Of a stretch of 64,000 nucleotides of DNA, positions 62,259-64,000 are shown piece after piece. Numbering within the stretch: the first letter of the stretch is position 1; each line of letters starts with the position of its first letter. The translations under genes and the position numbers were made by a program. Under the pieces are notes generated by a model. The model ran no database searches and was not told where the DNA came from. It saw only the letters and a list, made by a program, of their open reading frames with translations. The stretch covers positions 324,878-388,877 of the forward strand of contig FR890815.1 in NCBI GenBank assembly GCA_000433035.1, given 5' to 3'. The stretch is from Staphylococcus sp. CAG:324. GTDB lineage: Bacteria; Bacillota_I; Bacilli_A; ML615J-28; CAG-313.

Positions 62259-63280
62259 GAGTAACAGATTTTGATTATGATTTACCTGAACAATTAATTG
62301 CACAAACACCATTAGATGAGCGTTCATCATCAAGACTTTTAGTATTAGATAAAAAAACAGGAGAAATAGAACATAAACATTTCTATGATATTGTTGATTA
62401 TTTAGATAATAATGATGTATTGGTATTAAATGATACAAAAGTATTACCATCAAGAATATATGGAAAAAAAATAGATACCAATGCTTCTATTGAACTTCTC
62501 CTTTTAAAAGAAATTCAAAACAATATTTGGGAAGCCCTTGCTCGTCCTGCCAAAAGGGTTAAAGTTGGTACTAAAATTATTTTTGGCGATGGTTTATTGA
62601 TGGCAACTTGTTTAGAAGAAAAACCAGATGGAGAAAGAGTATTTCAAATGGAGTATCAAGGAATCTTTTTAGAAATATTAGAACAAATTGGATCAATGCC
62701 TCTTCCACCATATATTCATAAAAAACTTATCAATCAAGATCGTTATCAAACCGTTTATGCTAGAGATTATGGTAGTGCTGCAGCACCAACAGCAGGATTG
62801 CATTTCACAAAAGAATTGCTTCAAAAATTAAAAAAAAAGGGTGTAGAAATAGTTTATGTCACTTTAAATGTGGGATTAGGAACTTTTAGACCAGTAACTG
62901 TTGATAAAGTAGAAGAACATCATATGCACAGTGAAACTTATCAAATGTCAAAAGAAACAGCTGATACACTTAATTTAGCTAAAAAATTAGGAAAAAGAAT
63001 TATTAGTGTTGGAACTACTTCAACTAGAACTTTGGAAAGTATTATGAAAAAGTATGGTAAATTTGTCGAATGTTATGAGTCTACAAATATCTTTATTTAT
63101 CCACCTTATGAGTTTATGGCAGTAGATGCTTTAATAACAAATTTTCATTTACCGAAATCTACTCTTATTATGTTAGTTAGTGCATTTTCGTCTAAAGAAG
63201 TAATTTTAAATGCATATAAAATAGCTGTTGAAAAAAAATATCGTTTTTTTTCTTTTGGTGATGCAATGTTCATAAAATGA
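62255..63280 (+). CDS. queA: S-adenosylmethionine:tRNA ribosyltransferase-isomerase QueA
   Basis: Adds the ribose-derived epoxycyclopentane ring to preQ1-tRNA, giving epoxyqueuosine, the substrate of QueH. The 341 residues show [58 protein letters not shown] and [16 protein letters not shown]. The start is TTG overlapping the ruvB stop (TTTGA), set by AAAGGAGGT eight bases upstream. The ruvB-queA link is common in Bacillota. Confidence 0.97.
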   Translation: MRVTDFDYDLPEQLIAQTPLDERSSSRLLVLDKKTGEIEHKHFYDIVDYLDNNDVLVLNDTKVLPSRIYGKKIDTNASIELLLLKEIQNNIWEALARPAKRVKVGTKIIFGDGLLMATCLEEKPDGERVFQMEYQGIFLEILEQIGSMPLPPYIHKKLINQDRYQTVYARDYGSAAAPTAGLHFTKELLQKLKKKGVEIVYVTLNVGLGTFRPVTVDKVEEHHMHSETYQMSKETADTLNLAKKLGKRIISVGTTSTRTLESIMKKYGKFVECYESTNIFIYPPYEFMAVDALITNFHLPKSTLIMLVSAFSSKEVILNAYKIAVEKKYRFFSFGDAMFIK

Positions 63281-63359
63281 TTTAAAAATTATATTTTATT
63301 CATTCATTTTGCTATGTATTTATTTTTAACTAAACATCTAAAGAAAGAAAAACGAAGGT

Positions 63360-63761
63360 ATGAAAGGAAATACATATGATAGAATGTTTTATCAAAGAGA
63401 CTATTACTAAAGAAGTAATAGTAAGCATTATATTCTTTATGCAAGAAATGTTGATGCTTGTTATGAGGATGGTGCATGTTATATTATCATATATACATTT
63501 TCATATTAAAAGAAACAGGTTGAAAAAAATTCTATTGTTGTATATCTAGCGATTATTTCACCATGTATGGCAAAGTTATTGACCTAGGATTTTAAAAAAA
63601 AGAAAATTATTCAATTGCAGAAAAATTAAAATAAATTTTTTCAATAGATGAACAAGGAACACGACGATTTTTATGATAAGAATATAGTTATTTTATGTGT
63701 AAAACTAATAAATGATTTATTATTTTCATATAGAATAAGATATGAGTTTTTATTTATATAA
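63360..63761 (+). pseudogene. Probable decayed gene remnant
   Basis: One frame from an ATG near AAGGT reads protein-like segments broken by in-frame TAA/TAG codons: a first 16 residues (MKGNTYDRMFYQRDYY), then SKHYILYARNVDACYEDGA.., KKQVEKNSIVVYLAIISPCM.. and NKEHDDFYDKNIVILCVKL... The stops lie in the same frame, which fits nonsense decay. No family recognised, so it may simply be noncoding DNA. Confidence 0.3.
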
Positions 63762-63781
63762 AAGTTATGAATAATTTCATT

Positions 63782-63828
63782 AAATTAAAAAGTCTATAAA
63801 GTAATGTAATTTATAGACTTTTTAATTT
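63782..63828. terminator. Perfect 19-bp inverted repeat, terminator-like
   Basis: AAATTAAAAAGTCTATAAA (63782-63800) and its exact complement at 63810-63828 around a nine-base loop, followed by TTTTTTG. It works as a terminator in either direction, probably for the collagen-like gene and any left-hand transcript. Confidence 0.75.
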
Positions 63829-63850
63829 GTTTTTTGACAGAACTAAAATA

Positions 63851-63891
63851 TAAGATTATAAAATATTGATTAATAATATTTTATAATCTTA
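63851..63891. terminator. Perfect 17-bp inverted repeat beyond the collagen-like gene
   Basis: TAAGATTATAAAATATT (63851-63867) and its exact complement at 63875-63891. It lies 13 bases after the stop codon of the minus-strand gene; the following bases on that strand are T-rich but not a clean run. Confidence 0.6.
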
Positions 63892-63904
63892 TTAAAGTTA
63901 ATTA

Positions 63905-64000
63905 TTATGAACCGGCAGGGCCAGTAGGACCAGCAGGAATAGTTAGATTTAGAACAAAATTAGGTGAAGTTCCAGTAATAGTGGCAGCAGCCTCTGTGCC
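63905..64000 (-). CDS. Collagen-like repeat surface protein, 3' end only
   Basis: Only the last 31 codons are in the window. They read as a non-repeat segment ending PNFVLNLTIPAG followed by Gly-X-Y collagen triplets (GPTGPAG) and a Ser before TAA. Such Gly-Pro-Thr arrays with TITGTSPNFVLNLTIP-type spacers occur in bacterial collagen-like surface or exosporium-like proteins. The base composition (GGC, GCC, CCT codons) is far more GC-rich than the rest of the window. Function: probably an extracellular fibre or adhesin. Confidence 0.75.
   Translation of the reverse strand, partial: GTEAAATITGTSPNFVLNLTIPAGPTGPAGS

Larger units (their letters stand above)
63281..63904. other. Long intergenic stretch with decayed reading frame and two long inverted repeats
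   Basis: No intact gene over 624 bases. It holds a broken reading frame on the plus strand and two perfect hairpins near its right end, listed separately. The rest is AT-rich with nothing else I can name. Confidence 0.6.

Overview
The window is a 64 kb stretch of chromosome from a very AT-rich, low-GC Gram-positive bacterium. The Bacillota signature is clear: a Bacillus-type dnaB-dnaI pair, a T-box in front of thrS, FMN and preQ1 riboswitches, an L20-type infC leader, strong AGGAGG-like ribosome binding sites, and frequent TTGACA-17-TATAAT promoters. TGA is used as a stop (uppS, ruvB, queA) and RF2 is present, so the genetic code is standard and this is not a mycoplasma. The small intergenic spaces, ECF vitamin uptake, preQ1 salvage, InlB-type repeats and a collagen-like protein suggest a host- or gut-associated Bacilli/Erysipelotrichia-like lineage. 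That placement is inference; no rRNA is present to settle it. I saw no tRNA, rRNA, IS element, prophage or CRISPR array.

Layout. 1-4.3 kb: dnaB (cut by the window edge), dnaI, T-box-thrS. 4.3-9.1 kb: a small XRE repressor, a LysM protein, a DtxR/MntR-like repressor and the ferrous iron operon feoA-feoA-feoB plus a Cys-rich FeoB-associated membrane peptide. Three perfect GTTAGC-N4-GCTAAC palindromes mark the feo promoter and a second promoter that seems to drive a small RNA. 9.2-12.1 kb: trmFO, xerC, a GNAT enzyme. 12.2-15.5 kb: rpsB-tsf-pyrH-frr behind a structured leader. 15.6-21.7 kb: uppS-cdsA-dxr-rseP-lipoprotein-nagA. 21.7-23.2 kb: divergent tetR and degV. 23.4-29.3 kb: accessory region with two ABC systems. 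The second is a four-gene overlapping cassette (secreted beta-rich protein, anchored protein, minimal ATPase, permease) that is the best candidate here for an undescribed system.

29.3-30.7 kb: infC-rpmI-rplT with attenuator leader and an apparent ATT start for infC. 30.7-33.1 kb: secreted metallophosphatase with three InlB-type repeats. 33.2-41.6 kb: DUF1189-like protein, leuS, hpf, HAD-queH, secA. 41.7-47.5 kb: prfB without the usual frameshift, YitT-like, recX, FMN riboswitch-ribU, glycerate kinase, Cof phosphatase. 47.7-53.0 kb: single-pass membrane protein, soluble FtsK-type translocase, lepB, rbgA, rnhB. 53.1-59.9 kb: 57-residue ORF, topA, candidate ncRNA, ftsY-ylxM-ffh, mgtE. 60-63.3 kb: preQ1 riboswitch-queT, divergent ruvA and ruvB, queA. 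63.3-64 kb: decayed ORF and the 3' end of a collagen-like gene.

Functional themes are the core replication, translation and secretion genes; iron uptake under one metal repressor; and queuosine salvage (QueT uptake, QueA, QueH) spread over three loci. Many starts were moved downstream from the longest frame to the codon with a ribosome binding site.
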